IMG/VR virus record: IMGVR_UViG_3300044627_003119
Span: 1-34,212 of that record
Direction: 5' to 3' (one strand)
DNA from: a virus
DNA: 34,212 nt
The position numbers were made by a program, and so were the translations under genes. The notes under the pieces are model-generated. The model was given only the letters and a program-made list of their open reading frames with translations, was not told the DNA's origin and did no database searches. Of the stretch, positions 7,334 to 15,925 are shown piece after piece; within the stretch, counting starts at the first letter, position 1, and each line of letters starts with the position of its first letter.

Positions 7334-10300
7334 TTAAATTGTAGCCCCTGAACACCATAACAATGTATGTGGAGTCTGTGGAAGTAATAAATTGAATGTA
7401 AGTCCATGAATATATGTGTTATAGAATCCATTATGTTCATAATCACTACCTATAACACCAGAATTTAAAATATTTCTACCCTTTGGATTATAGAATTCAT
7501 TACTCAATATGGTTTCATTCAATGTTAACTTCTCGACCGACATATCCATCTGTTCAAAGACATTAGTATCAACTTCTTGTCTTATACTGAATGTTGGAAT
7601 ACCACGGATGGTTTCCATGTCAATAAAGTTATTATACCACAATCTAAATGTATTATATGCATATCTTCTATAATCATTTGCTGTTGAATTAATGAAGTTG
7701 TATCTAAAATAACCAGCATTTCCTGGGGTATTGTTTGTTATTATTGAATCTATCTTATGAATCTTATAGGCATCTGAGAATGTCCAACCAGCATAATTTA
7801 TTGAATTAATATTACTCCATTGTGATTGTGTAATACCAGTTGGAGCTGGTACAACAGAAATCATATTTTGAGTATCTGCAATATTTAATTTTGTTAAATA
7901 TTTGAAGAATATTAATTTATCATCGGTTGCACTTGGATTATAGTTTGGTATCAATGATCCAGATGCAGGAAGATCATTTGTGTAGAAGCCAATATTAGTG
8001 CCAGCAAAATAACCAAATACATTCTCTGCCTTCTTCCAATTTGAAATGATATATTCATCTGCCATTGCAGTGGCTCCAACAGCAATTGTTGGATTTGCAA
8101 CACAGTACCAAATATCATTTAAATCTATAGTTCCACGCACTGTCTCTGTATCCATCACTATTATGAGCAAATTGCCATTTCTAGTAATCGCTCTCATACC
8201 ATAGGAGGTAGTTAATAGATTAGTTTCACCATTATTTGGTAATATGCCAGCTGCACCAGCAACTCCATATTGATTACTAATAAAGGTAAGATTTAATTTA
8301 GTATTTGTCTGATTTAAAGTTTGCAGTGATGGAATATTTCTTAAATATTCAGCACTACTTACTACATTGTTGACATTAGTAAAATCTCTCTTACTTAAAA
8401 AGTTATAAATTGCATATCTGTCTTTATATTGATTGTCTGTTTCTTGTGTTTCGGTGATCAAATCATCACTCAAGAAAGGACCATTCTTTGCCTTGAATCT
8501 GCTAATTAAAGTGTACAATGATGAGAATGATGGATTAATGAAAATCTTATCATCGATAATTGCATCAATCTTAAACGGTGTCTGTGGAGTATTGAATATC
8601 TTACCGTAGCCAGAATAACTTATTCCACTTCCATTTACTACTGTATAATTTGTAATTGGTTCAGGAATAAATTCAAGTGTAATTCCATTTAAATCTAAAG
8701 CAGGCACTGTGTCGTTGATTCCAGCCAAATCATTCAAATTTATTGATCTTGGTAAGAATGTTGCGCCAGTAATTCCTAACATTTGAACAATTACGTTGCC
8801 ACCAACTATATTTGAAGAATCATATAATGAACCTAGATATGGTCCACCTAAAATTTTTCTACGTCTTATATATGATGGAATGGCTGTATTCCAATATAGA
8901 TCCTTGATATAATCAACCATATATTGTTCGTGAGTGATACCTAACCAATTATACATTGCTGCAAACTTCATGATATTTTCATCTGCAATATCATTGTAGT
9001 TATGTTGATTGTATATGGTTGTAAGATTCATATTGTATGTGTATCCTTGTAACCATGGATTTGCATAGAATCCCCACCCTGAGTAATTATTTTCAGCTGG
9101 ATAAATCTTAAATGTTGATTCACTTGTAGGAACAACATTATCATCGAAATCACGATCCAATATAAATGAAGCATATTGTAATTTTTGTAGGTTTGTGTTT
9201 GTTACTGTTTGTTCTGTTTCTTCATCACCAGCCTGAAGACTTCCTCTATCTACGAAAGTATTTTTTACATCTAGAATTTCATATGCTGTATTTCCAGCAC
9301 CAGGACCAGAAGTTATTTTTATCTTTGAACCAACTAATGTTTGTGATGTAAAGCCCCAGTAATCAGTAACATCATCTTCTGAATGAAAACCTTTCTTCAT
9401 CAAGTAGCCATTTGAATTCAACTTCAATGGTAATTCTGCTGGACCAGATTTATTTGATTTTGGTCCAAGTCCATTAAGTCTACCAACAAAGTCTCTATGA
9501 GCAACAATAACACCGAAATTACCTGAAACAATTTGACCAGTTAGTTCTAATGATGGAACACTATATGCAAATGCACAGGTTATACCTGTCAGCTTATATC
9601 CCCACCCCTCACCAGTTGCTCCTGATGCTACACTTGGATATGTTAAACCATGATATAGATCAATATCTGAATTAGTTAGTGTAGCATGAGTAAATCCTTG
9701 CTTATTTGTAACGGCTGAACCAAAAAGTTTGACTCTTTGGTTGTAATCTTGGGAAACAAGAGATTTTACATAAAAGTCGGAAGGAACTTGTATTTGTCCT
9801 ATAGCCCATCTTCCACCAGAAATACCAGGTATAGAAGCACCAGTTGTTTGGTGAATTTGTGTTGATTTTAACTTATCTAATAATTGTTTATTATTGTGCC
9901 ATTGTTTGATATCATTTCTATCATACACCCAACCTAAAAATGCTAATGATGGAACAAATATACCTTGATTATGACCACCGTTACCAGCAGCAGCACCACC
10001 AGCATTAATCATCCCCCAGCTATCTATACCATATTGTGTAAATTTATCTAAGGCTTTTTGTCTATTTGTCCTTGATACCCAAGGAACAAATATTGATTGT
10101 GCAGTCTGATCGATAATTTTACAGCTATAGCCGTGATAACCATATTTTGTTTCATTTGGTGTTGAGTTGTAAACATCATAAGCACCAACAGCACCTTGAC
10201 GATGGTGATGGGAATGATATGGCATAACTGAAGATTTCCAATAATTGGTGATCTTGTCATTCCAATTATTGAATTCTTGTTGAATACTTGTGCTATTCAA

Positions 10301-11170
10301 ATTTATATCTTCGCCATAAACATTTTTCTCAGGGATACTCAACAAGTAATCTTCTGTATTCTTCACCATATCTCTACGATAGAATATTGGTCTATCAGAG
10401 AATGAAGATCCATTCCACATTACAGGTGGTCTATAACAATCAGCATAGGTTGGACCTTTACCTTGTGGTATGGATGTTAAAATTCCATATTTTTCTATAC
10501 CTAAACGACTCATCCATGGATCAGTAAAAGCAACAAATCTAGCCACCCCCTGTGGCCTATTGCTTTGTTGCCAATTTGCATTGAAATTTGATTTTGTGGT
10601 AACAAGAACATCACCAGCAGACAAACCAACTGGGAATCGTAAAAATTCACTCATTGGGAATTTTGATTCATCTATATCCTTTATTACTGTCCATCCCTTA
10701 ATTAAATTAATATTATTGCTATATCTTTCATCATATGACCATTTTTGGATGGTAGTACCAATTGTTGCTAATGACCAATTTAATAATTCAATATGATACC
10801 ACGGAACTGGATTCTTCATGGAACCATTTACCCACATGGTAATACCAACATTATTTAATTGACCAGCCTCACTGGTGTAACCAGTTTTTAGAATTGGACA
10901 ATTTTCATAAACACCAGGTGTATTTTCATAAGATACACCAGTTACCATAACACCAGCGGCAGGAAGAATAATATATGGTTCTCCAGAAACAAATCTACCC
11001 CATGTCACAGGAGAACTAAAACTCCATTTAAAACCATTATAAGTCACTGGTACAGTAGCACTATTATATTGTGTTGGTGCTCCAACATTACTTAAATTAT
11101 ATGGATTTGCAGATGGAATATAAGTCTGTGGACTTTTTTGCTCTGAAATACTTCCAGGATTTTTTGACAT
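7334..11170 (-). CDS. Large structural protein, possibly with a glycan-degrading-like toroid
   Basis: At 1278 residues this is the largest protein in the window; it starts at the ATG at 11170 behind AAGGAAAAAC. No signal peptide or membrane segment is apparent. Residues 317-323 form a His-rich patch ('YHSHHHR'). Residues 379-415 read 'QYGIDSWGMINAGGAAAGNG' followed by G-H-N-Q-G and a hydrophobic helix. This resembles a motif (qYGID...G..W..nGGH..Gr...lfaGl) I recall from bacterial proteins of alpha/alpha-toroid type related to polysaccharide lyases and hydrolases. Another similar segment is near residue 710 ('NPWLQGYTYNM'). The flanks are rich in Asn, Tyr, Gly and Thr as in virion proteins. 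A tail-borne depolymerase or host-binding protein is possible, but catalysis is not shown. It lies between three small paralogues. Confidence 0.6.
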   Translation of the reverse strand: MSKNPGSISEQKSPQTYIPSANPYNLSNVGAPTQYNSATVPVTYNGFKWSFSSPVTWGRFVSGEPYIILPAAGVMVTGVSYENTPGVYENCPILKTGYTSEAGQLNNVGITMWVNGSMKNPVPWYHIELLNWSLATIGTTIQKWSYDERYSNNINLIKGWTVIKDIDESKFPMSEFLRFPVGLSAGDVLVTTKSNFNANWQQSNRPQGVARFVAFTDPWMSRLGIEKYGILTSIPQGKGPTYADCYRPPVMWNGSSFSDRPIFYRRDMVKNTEDYLLSIPEKNVYGEDINLNSTSIQQEFNNWNDKITNYWKSSVMPYHSHHHRQGAVGAYDVYNSTPNETKYGYHGYSCKIIDQTAQSIFVPWVSRTNRQKALDKFTQYGIDSWGMINAGGAAAGNGGHNQGIFVPSLAFLGWVYDRNDIKQWHNNKQLLDKLKSTQIHQTTGASIPGISGGRWAIGQIQVPSDFYVKSLVSQDYNQRVKLFGSAVTNKQGFTHATLTNSDIDLYHGLTYPSVASGATGEGWGYKLTGITCAFAYSVPSLELTGQIVSGNFGVIVAHRDFVGRLNGLGPKSNKSGPAELPLKLNSNGYLMKKGFHSEDDVTDYWGFTSQTLVGSKIKITSGPGAGNTAYEILDVKNTFVDRGSLQAGDEETEQTVTNTNLQKLQYASFILDRDFDDNVVPTSESTFKIYPAENNYSGWGFYANPWLQGYTYNMNLTTIYNQHNYNDIADENIMKFAAMYNWLGITHEQYMVDYIKDLYWNTAIPSYIRRRKILGGPYLGSLYDSSNIVGGNVIVQMLGITGATFLPRSINLNDLAGINDTVPALDLNGITLEFIPEPITNYTVVNGSGISYSGYGKIFNTPQTPFKIDAIIDDKIFINPSFSSLYTLISRFKAKNGPFLSDDLITETQETDNQYKDRYAIYNFLSKRDFTNVNNVVSSAEYLRNIPSLQTLNQTNTKLNLTFISNQYGVAGAAGILPNNGETNLLTTSYGMRAITRNGNLLIIVMDTETVRGTIDLNDIWYCVANPTIAVGATAMADEYIISNWKKAENVFGYFAGTNIGFYTNDLPASGSLIPNYNPSATDDKLIFFKYLTKLNIADTQNMISVVPAPTGITQSQWSNINSINYAGWTFSDAYKIHKIDSIITNNTPGNAGYFRYNFINSTANDYRRYAYNTFRLWYNNFIDMETIRGIPTFSIRQEVDTNVFEQMDMSVEKLTLNETILSNEFYNPKGRNILNSGVIGSDYEHNGFYNTYIHGLTFNLLLPQTPHTLLWCSGATI

Positions 11171-11179
11171 GTTTTTCCT

Positions 11180-11512
11180 TTAATTTCCAATTACTTGATA
11201 TGAAATTTCTTGAGCCGTATTTGATTTTATATAAACATCAGATATATTATTACACTCTACAAAAATACTTTCTCCAATATTGACTCTAAATCCAGTATTA
11301 CTACCGTGATTGTTATTAGAGTGTTTGACAAAAAAATAACAATCAGAATCGGTTCCTATATTTTTTATTAGGAAACCGACATTTGCTAGTGATGTATTTA
11401 CATTTAATACATCTGTTGTAATAACAACAAAATCATTTGCATCACCACTACGTATTGTATTTGAGAAAAATACTTTTACAGGATAATTTAAAAAATCGTT
11501 TTTAAATCCCAT
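11180..11512 (-). CDS. Small virion-like protein, paralogue of the 11521 product
   Basis: This protein has 110 residues, and its ATG at 11512 is preceded by AAGGATTCAC. It aligns by eye with the next gene upstream: 'NVGFLIKNIGTDSDCYFF' against 'NDGVLVKNVGPLDIKVAF', then H-G-S-N-T-G-F against H-G-S-D-T-G-F, then 'ESIFVECNNISDVYIK' against 'EQIFVETASLSSVIVK', and the closing Y-Q-V-I-G-N. This makes it a tandem duplicate of 11521-11847. It lies nine bases after that gene and nine bases before the 1278-residue gene, so the three are surely co-transcribed from the late box at 11865. It is likely a beta-sandwich structural or decoration protein; the precise role is unknown. Confidence 0.7.
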   Translation of the reverse strand: MGFKNDFLNYPVKVFFSNTIRSGDANDFVVITTDVLNVNTSLANVGFLIKNIGTDSDCYFFVKHSNNNHGSNTGFRVNIGESIFVECNNISDVYIKSNTAQEISYQVIGN

Positions 11513-11520
11513 GTGAATCC

Positions 11521-11847
11521 TTAGTTTGCGTAGACGCTAAATGTAATACCTTCAGATGCTGTATTATTTTTAACAATGACTGATGATAAACTTGCTGTTT
11601 CGACAAAAATCTGTTCAGCTTGACCAAGAATAAATCCTGTATCTGAACCATGAGTCGCACCGCTAAATGCAACTTTTATATCAAGAGGACCAACATTCTT
11701 TACTAAAACACCATCATTTAAAGCACCAGTACTTGTACCAGTAACATGAGCATTTGCAGAAGTGTAGGTGTCCGCAGTTGCTGCAATATGTCCTACAGTA
11801 TACATTGCCGATGGATTTGTGATTGCGATTCCGAATTTCTTTGGCAT
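11521..11847 (-). CDS. Small virion-like protein, first gene of a late unit
   Basis: This protein has 108 residues. The ATG at 11847 ('MPKKFGIAITNPSAMYTVG') is chosen because GGAG is six bases upstream and the late promoter box lies at 11865-11872. The longer frame to 11883 would start inside the terminator hairpin. The sequence is rich in Ala, Thr, Gly and Val with alternating hydrophobic residues, as in a beta-sandwich, and has the shared pattern 'NDGVLVKNVG', H-G-S-D-T-G-F, 'EQIFVE' and 'FSVYAN'. It heads a unit of four genes (this, 11180, 7334, 7005) that ends at the hairpin at 6961-6990. The role is probably structural, with no known enzymatic motif. Confidence 0.7.
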   Translation of the reverse strand: MPKKFGIAITNPSAMYTVGHIAATADTYTSANAHVTGTSTGALNDGVLVKNVGPLDIKVAFSGATHGSDTGFILGQAEQIFVETASLSSVIVKNNTASEGITFSVYAN

Positions 11848-11864
11848 GGAGTCTCCTATACAGC

Positions 11865-11872
11865 TATTTATA
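11865..11872 (-). promoter_or_regulatory. T4-type late promoter box fused to a terminator
   Basis: TATAAATA on the minus strand begins in the T-tract of the hairpin at 11872-11896 (TTTTTATAAATA). It lies 17 bases before the ATG at 11847, and the GGAG ribosome site falls inside the expected leader. Confidence 0.65.
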
Positions 11873-11896
11873 AAAACCCGCATCTTGCGGGTTTTT
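11872..11896 (-). terminator. Rho-independent terminator
   Basis: Eleven base pairs (AAAAACCCGCA, three-base loop, TGCGGGTTTTT) follow the stop of the TPR glycosyltransferase gene at 11902. The hairpin ends in a T-run on both strands, so it can work in both directions. On the minus strand its T-run is shared with the late box of the next unit. Confidence 0.85.
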
Positions 11897-11901
11897 ATCT
11901 T

Positions 11902-13110
11902 TTATTTACGTTCTTTGTATTTTATTTGTTTCTTTTTTTCTGGTTCTGGATCAGGCTCCATTTGTTTCATCTGTTGTTGAAAAGCAGCCTGTTGTTTCTT
12001 CATCTGTTCCAATATATGTGCATATTGTTCCAAATTACCTTGAATTCGTGGAATCTCTGATTTTGGAATCTTATTTTCAAGTAATAGTCTACGGCAAACA
12101 TCATATCCTAATTGAAATTGTCCTGCTGCATGTGCTGTAGCAGCCAATTCATCTAATATTGCATAATTGTACATCATATCAGGTACGAATAAGATATCTC
12201 CTTCTGGAAATGGAATATCTGATGCTGCCTTTGCGAACATATAGGCGATTGCAGGCATGTTAAACTTTGTACGATAGATTTGAGCAATATGATATAGTGG
12301 CTCTGCTCGAATTGGTCTTGAATTGTAGGCAAGCAAAAATGATTCCATGATTTCACCCCATGGACGATTTAACATGGCCTTGGCTACTGCAATTCGATAT
12401 AAAGAATAATATACTTCTTCACCCCATCCACCCTTTTCGGCTCTTCTCATATAAGCATCAATTGCTTTTTCCCACTGTTGTGAATCAAAATATGATTGAC
12501 CCAGATAAAACATATATCGAATATTATCTGGTTCATCTATAAGAGCCTTCTCTAATGTCTCGGCATCTTTTGTATATTTTTCAACAGGTGTAATGCCAAC
12601 ATTTCTTGCACCAACAGTGCGAGCGACTACCCTATAATTACCTTCAAGCTTTGCTATGATTGGTTGTTCTTTTGCTCTAGAACGAGCGTATTCATGAAGA
12701 ACACCAACGTATTCCCATTCAGCATCTACTTTGAATATTTGATTTCTCCACCAAGAAAATTCTTCTCTTCCTAGACGAAGAGCATATGAATCAACTTTAT
12801 TTCCTGGTGGTAATTTGAATTCACCATGTAGATAATCATCTGCATCGATCATATAAGCATATTCTGCTTTACCCTTACAAAGATCTAATGCTTCTGTTCT
12901 TGATTTACCAAAACCTTTCCATTCCTTTTCATGTAATTCTCCAGGAATGCCTTTCTCTTGAAAGAAGTTTTTGATAATATCTTGGGTTCCATCTGTTGAT
13001 CCTGTATCAACTATTACCCAATAATCTATAAGTTTATATACTGAATTAAGACACTCTAGAATCACATGTGATTCATTTTTTACAATCATTGACAAAGAAA
13101 GTCGATGCAT
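11902..13110 (-). CDS. GT2 glycosyltransferase with TPR repeats
   Basis: This protein has 402 residues and starts at the ATG at 13110, behind AAAGGA and a late box. Residues 1-110 are a GT-A domain of family 2: 'LSLSMIVKNESHVILECLNS', the nucleotide-binding 'IVDTGSTDGT' at 33-42, and the metal-binding D-A-D-D at 89-92. Residues of about 175-340 contain helical TPR-like repeats ('MFYLGQSYFDSQQWEKAIDA'). The tail (365-402) is rich in Gln, Met and Lys and probably forms a coiled coil. GT2-TPR proteins transfer sugars onto glycans or proteins in the host cytoplasm. Its own promoter and terminator separate it from the lower-GC sugar island upstream and from the structural genes downstream. It may act late, on host glycans or on virion proteins. 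The substrate is unknown. Confidence 0.85.
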   Translation of the reverse strand: MHRLSLSMIVKNESHVILECLNSVYKLIDYWVIVDTGSTDGTQDIIKNFFQEKGIPGELHEKEWKGFGKSRTEALDLCKGKAEYAYMIDADDYLHGEFKLPPGNKVDSYALRLGREEFSWWRNQIFKVDAEWEYVGVLHEYARSRAKEQPIIAKLEGNYRVVARTVGARNVGITPVEKYTKDAETLEKALIDEPDNIRYMFYLGQSYFDSQQWEKAIDAYMRRAEKGGWGEEVYYSLYRIAVAKAMLNRPWGEIMESFLLAYNSRPIRAEPLYHIAQIYRTKFNMPAIAYMFAKAASDIPFPEGDILFVPDMMYNYAILDELAATAHAAGQFQLGYDVCRRLLLENKIPKSEIPRIQGNLEQYAHILEQMKKQQAAFQQQMKQMEPDPEPEKKKQIKYKERK

Positions 13111-13128
13111 AATTAAGATCCTTTATCT

Positions 13129-13136
13129 TATTTATA
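13129..13136 (-). promoter_or_regulatory. T4-type late promoter box
   Basis: TATAAATA on the minus strand overlaps the TAA stop of the RfbH-like gene (GTA-TAA-ATA). It is 18 bases before the ATG at 13110, and AAAGGA lies between them. Confidence 0.6.
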
Positions 13137-14478
13137 CGCTATAATTTGTAGAATTATTAAAATAAGTTGTAACTACATCTTCAATATAATCTAGTTGTTC
13201 GTCTGTTATGACTGGACTAGTCCCTAAAAAAAATGTGTCAGTAGTAACTTTTGTTGCGACTGGAAAATCTTTCTTTGCATTACCAGAATAAATTCCTTCA
13301 TATGCTGGTTGAAGAAGAACATTTCCACCAAAATAATTTCTAGTCTGTATCTTATTGTCTTCAAGATACATAGTAAATTCATTTCGTTTAAGATATACTC
13401 CATCTTTAACTGTTAATGGGAAAGCAAACCAAGAAGGATCTGATTTTTCAGTTGCTTTTGGTAGATGAAAAATCTTATCATATTTTGAAAAAATTTGGTA
13501 TAGACGATTAAAATTTTTCTTTCGAAGTTCAATAATCTTATCTAACTTCTTAAGTTGAACTAATCCTATTGCCGCTTGCATTTCAATTGGTTTTAGATTA
13601 TAACCAATCTCTTCATAGACATATTTGTGATCAAATATTACTCCAGGAAAACTTGGCAACCATTCACTGAATCTCTTCTTACACATTCCATTTCGAAGAC
13701 AAGAAGCACCCTTACCAGAACAATAACAACCTCTTCCCCATTCACGAAGACTTTTAATTACTGTATCTTGTTCATCAGTTTTAGATGCAACAAATCCTCC
13801 TTCTCCCATTGTAATATGATGTGCAGGATAAAACGAACATGATGCAAATTGACCGAAAGATCCTAGTAATTTACCATCATATTTACTACCAAGAGCATCA
13901 CAACAATCTTCAAGAAGAATAAGATTATACTTATCAACAATCTCCATTAACTTATCCATATTAGGTGGATTACCAAGTACATGTGCAAATGCAAGAACTT
14001 TAGCACCATTTTTTGCTGCTTGTTCAACTTGATCTAAATTTAGATTTAAAGTATCTACTTCAATATCAACAAAAACTGGTTGAAAACCATTTTGGATAAT
14101 TGGATTAATTGTTGTTGGAAAACCAGCGGCAGGAGTAATTATCTTTGTCCCTGGACCAAAATTATAAAGTCTTTTAGATTTTAATGCAGTAATCATTAAA
14201 AGATTAGCACTTGATCCACTATTTACTAATGCACCGTGTTGTTTTCCAAGTTTTTCTTTGAATTGTCTTTCGAAACGAAGACCATGATCTCCAAGAACCA
14301 ACCAACCATCAAGAAAACAATCTATACCAGCAATAAATTCTTCATCATCAAAGTAATTGCCAGCATATTGAATTGTATCTTTTCCTCGAATCCATTTTTT
14401 TGTTTGTTTTCTTTTTAATTGAACAAGTTCTTTTATTTTACGATCAATTTCATCACCAGATAAATTCACATCAATCAT
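13132..14478 (-). CDS. rfbH: CDP-4-keto-6-deoxy-D-glucose 3-dehydratase-like (E1/RfbH)
   Basis: This 448-residue protein is a member of the DegT/DnrJ aminotransferase fold that removes the C3 hydroxyl of an NDP-4-keto-6-deoxysugar using PMP and a [2Fe-2S] cluster. The Lys that holds PLP in aminotransferases is replaced by His: 'SFYPAHHITMGEGG' places His at 220. Cysteines at 193, 251, 253 and 260 fall at or next to the Fe-S ligand positions I recall for Yersinia E1. The substrate pocket motifs 'NSGSSANLL' (86-94) and 'LLEDCCDALGSKYDGKLLGS' (188-207) are intact, and the length is right for the family (about 437). This separates it from ColD, which has no cluster. The reaction needs an E3-type reductase, which is not in the window. 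The gene lies two bases after the reductase gene at 14480 and ends the sugar island. Confidence 0.88.
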   Translation of the reverse strand: MIDVNLSGDEIDRKIKELVQLKRKQTKKWIRGKDTIQYAGNYFDDEEFIAGIDCFLDGWLVLGDHGLRFERQFKEKLGKQHGALVNSGSSANLLMITALKSKRLYNFGPGTKIITPAAGFPTTINPIIQNGFQPVFVDIEVDTLNLNLDQVEQAAKNGAKVLAFAHVLGNPPNMDKLMEIVDKYNLILLEDCCDALGSKYDGKLLGSFGQFASCSFYPAHHITMGEGGFVASKTDEQDTVIKSLREWGRGCYCSGKGASCLRNGMCKKRFSEWLPSFPGVIFDHKYVYEEIGYNLKPIEMQAAIGLVQLKKLDKIIELRKKNFNRLYQIFSKYDKIFHLPKATEKSDPSWFAFPLTVKDGVYLKRNEFTMYLEDNKIQTRNYFGGNVLLQPAYEGIYSGNAKKDFPVATKVTTDTFFLGTSPVITDEQLDYIEDVVTTYFNNSTNYSV

Positions 14479-14479
14479 A

Positions 14480-15250
14480 TTAACCTCTATTTTTTAGAAT
14501 ATTATAAGTATTAATTATACCCTGTTTTAGTCCTATTTCATTTATATTTAGATCATGTGCAGAATCACAATAAAATTCTAAATGTTTTTGGCTTTGAATT
14601 ATAACAGGAACTTTGTGATTGTCTAGTGAATTTATAAAATTTGCTATTTGCTTTAATGTAAACTTAATCTCGTAACTACAATTTGATTCTTTTGGCAAAT
14701 CACTATTTACTAGATAATATTCCACTAAAGATAATAAATCTTTCATGTAGTAAAAATCCATGATTTTATCGTTAAATATTATCATTGGTTGATTGCGAAT
14801 ATGTCTTATGATATTTGCTTTTACAAATCGAGTTTCTAATTCATTCTCATCAAATACATTAAATATGCGAATATTGTAAAAATTATTAGTATTTTGAATT
14901 GATTCTGCAATTCTTTTTTTACTTTCACCATATGGTGTATTTGATGCAAATATTTCTGCACCTGAACCAAAAGATATAAGTTTACCAAACTGATGTCTTT
15001 CATTATATAAATTGTAATACATTTTTAAATTTGATTCTATAATGCTAGAATCATCAGATTTTAATCTGCTCCCACCAGATATTGCTGTATGTATTACTAC
15101 ATCAAATGTTTTATCACGAAACCACTTATGAACAGCTGTAGTATCTTCAAGGTCAAAATCGTGACGAGTGACTGCGAGTATATTATAATTTAAATTTTGC
15201 TTTAATTTTTTTGCGATGTATCCATTACCGCCTGTTATTAAAATATTCAT
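14480..15250 (-). CDS. NAD(P)-dependent sugar epimerase/reductase of the extended SDR family
   Basis: This protein has 256 residues. The Rossmann motif 'MNILITGGNGYIAKKL' gives GxxGxxA (the family usually has GxxGxxG). Ser94/Ser96 in 'LISFGSGAEIF' and Tyr107-Lys111 in 'TPYGESKKR' form the catalytic group. 'TAISGGSRL' at 55-63 lies where sugar contacts are usual. It is shorter than RmlB-type enzymes (about 320-360) and more like RmlD, abequose synthase or other 4-ketoreductases, so it probably reduces a keto sugar. Next to the RfbH-like gene, a keto-3,6-dideoxysugar or its two-carbon branched derivative is the natural substrate guess. It overlaps the upstream methyltransferase gene by four bases (ATGA), so the two are translationally coupled. 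Confidence 0.75.
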   Translation of the reverse strand: MNILITGGNGYIAKKLKQNLNYNILAVTRHDFDLEDTTAVHKWFRDKTFDVVIHTAISGGSRLKSDDSSIIESNLKMYYNLYNERHQFGKLISFGSGAEIFASNTPYGESKKRIAESIQNTNNFYNIRIFNVFDENELETRFVKANIIRHIRNQPMIIFNDKIMDFYYMKDLLSLVEYYLVNSDLPKESNCSYEIKFTLKQIANFINSLDNHKVPVIIQSQKHLEFYCDSAHDLNINEIGLKQGIINTYNILKNRG

Positions 15251-15924
15251 TTTTTATAAATTATAGCCGTAGCCCATTGATTCTTAATATCGTTATGTAT
15301 TATTATTTTGTCTATGTTATCAGTAAGATAGGAGGTTTCTTCATCTGTTAAATAATTAGATATTATTTGTTTATTTTCAATAAAACCATTCAAAGTATAC
15401 CATGTTGGATTATTATTCATTCCATTACAGTTGGCAACACCAGGTAATGTTATATCTTCTAAGATATAAATGCCCCCAGGTTTAACATATTTAAATAAAC
15501 TAGCAAATGAAATCATTTGATGATTTGCATTATGTGATCCATCCTCAAGAATAAAATCAAAAAATACATTATTAAATGCATTATGCATAGATACAAAATC
15601 GTCTCGGTTGCCCTGATCTCCATTGTAAAAATACACATTAGTGTTATTTACAAAAAATGGATGATTTTTCATATCTCTAATATCAAATGCATATATATTT
15701 GCATTTTTAAAATATTCTTTCCACATATTTAAAGATTCACCACCAATGGATGAAGTTTCTAACCAAACACCAACTTCCAATAAAGAAATATCTTTATCTC
15801 TTAATGGCGTTAATAATTCATCATATATTGGTGCATAACCATGTTTACATGGAGTTTCAAACATAGTACCTTTATCGGTTTTATAAAAATTTGCTAATTC
15901 ATCTAATGTTTTAATTTTTATCAT
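15247..15924 (-). CDS. MycE-like sugar O-methyltransferase
   Basis: This protein has 225 residues. 'LLEVGVW' (48-54) is SAM motif I, and 'YAFDI' (78-82) ends the second strand with an acidic residue for the ribose. 'FILEDGSHNANHQMISF' (124-140) carries the acidic and His residues that in macrocin and mycinamicin O-methyltransferases bind the metal and act as base. 'VKPGGIYILEDI' follows. The front 'YKTDKG' and 'HGYAPIYDELL' is also typical of this family. These enzymes methylate sugar hydroxyls, which fits its position among deoxysugar genes. It is related to the next gene upstream (15926), and it sits one base after that gene, with a four-base overlap to the reductase after it. A different small-molecule acceptor cannot be excluded. 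Confidence 0.75.
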   Translation of the reverse strand: MIKIKTLDELANFYKTDKGTMFETPCKHGYAPIYDELLTPLRDKDISLLEVGVWLETSSIGGESLNMWKEYFKNANIYAFDIRDMKNHPFFVNNTNVYFYNGDQGNRDDFVSMHNAFNNVFFDFILEDGSHNANHQMISFASLFKYVKPGGIYILEDITLPGVANCNGMNNNPTWYTLNGFIENKQIISNYLTDEETSYLTDNIDKIIIHNDIKNQWATAIIYKK

Positions 15925-15925
15925 T

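Noticed and set aside
10048-10796. Open frames of 70-108 codons opposite or within the 1278-residue gene
   Set aside because: They lack ribosome sites and recognisable patterns, and are overlapped fully by a strong coding frame.
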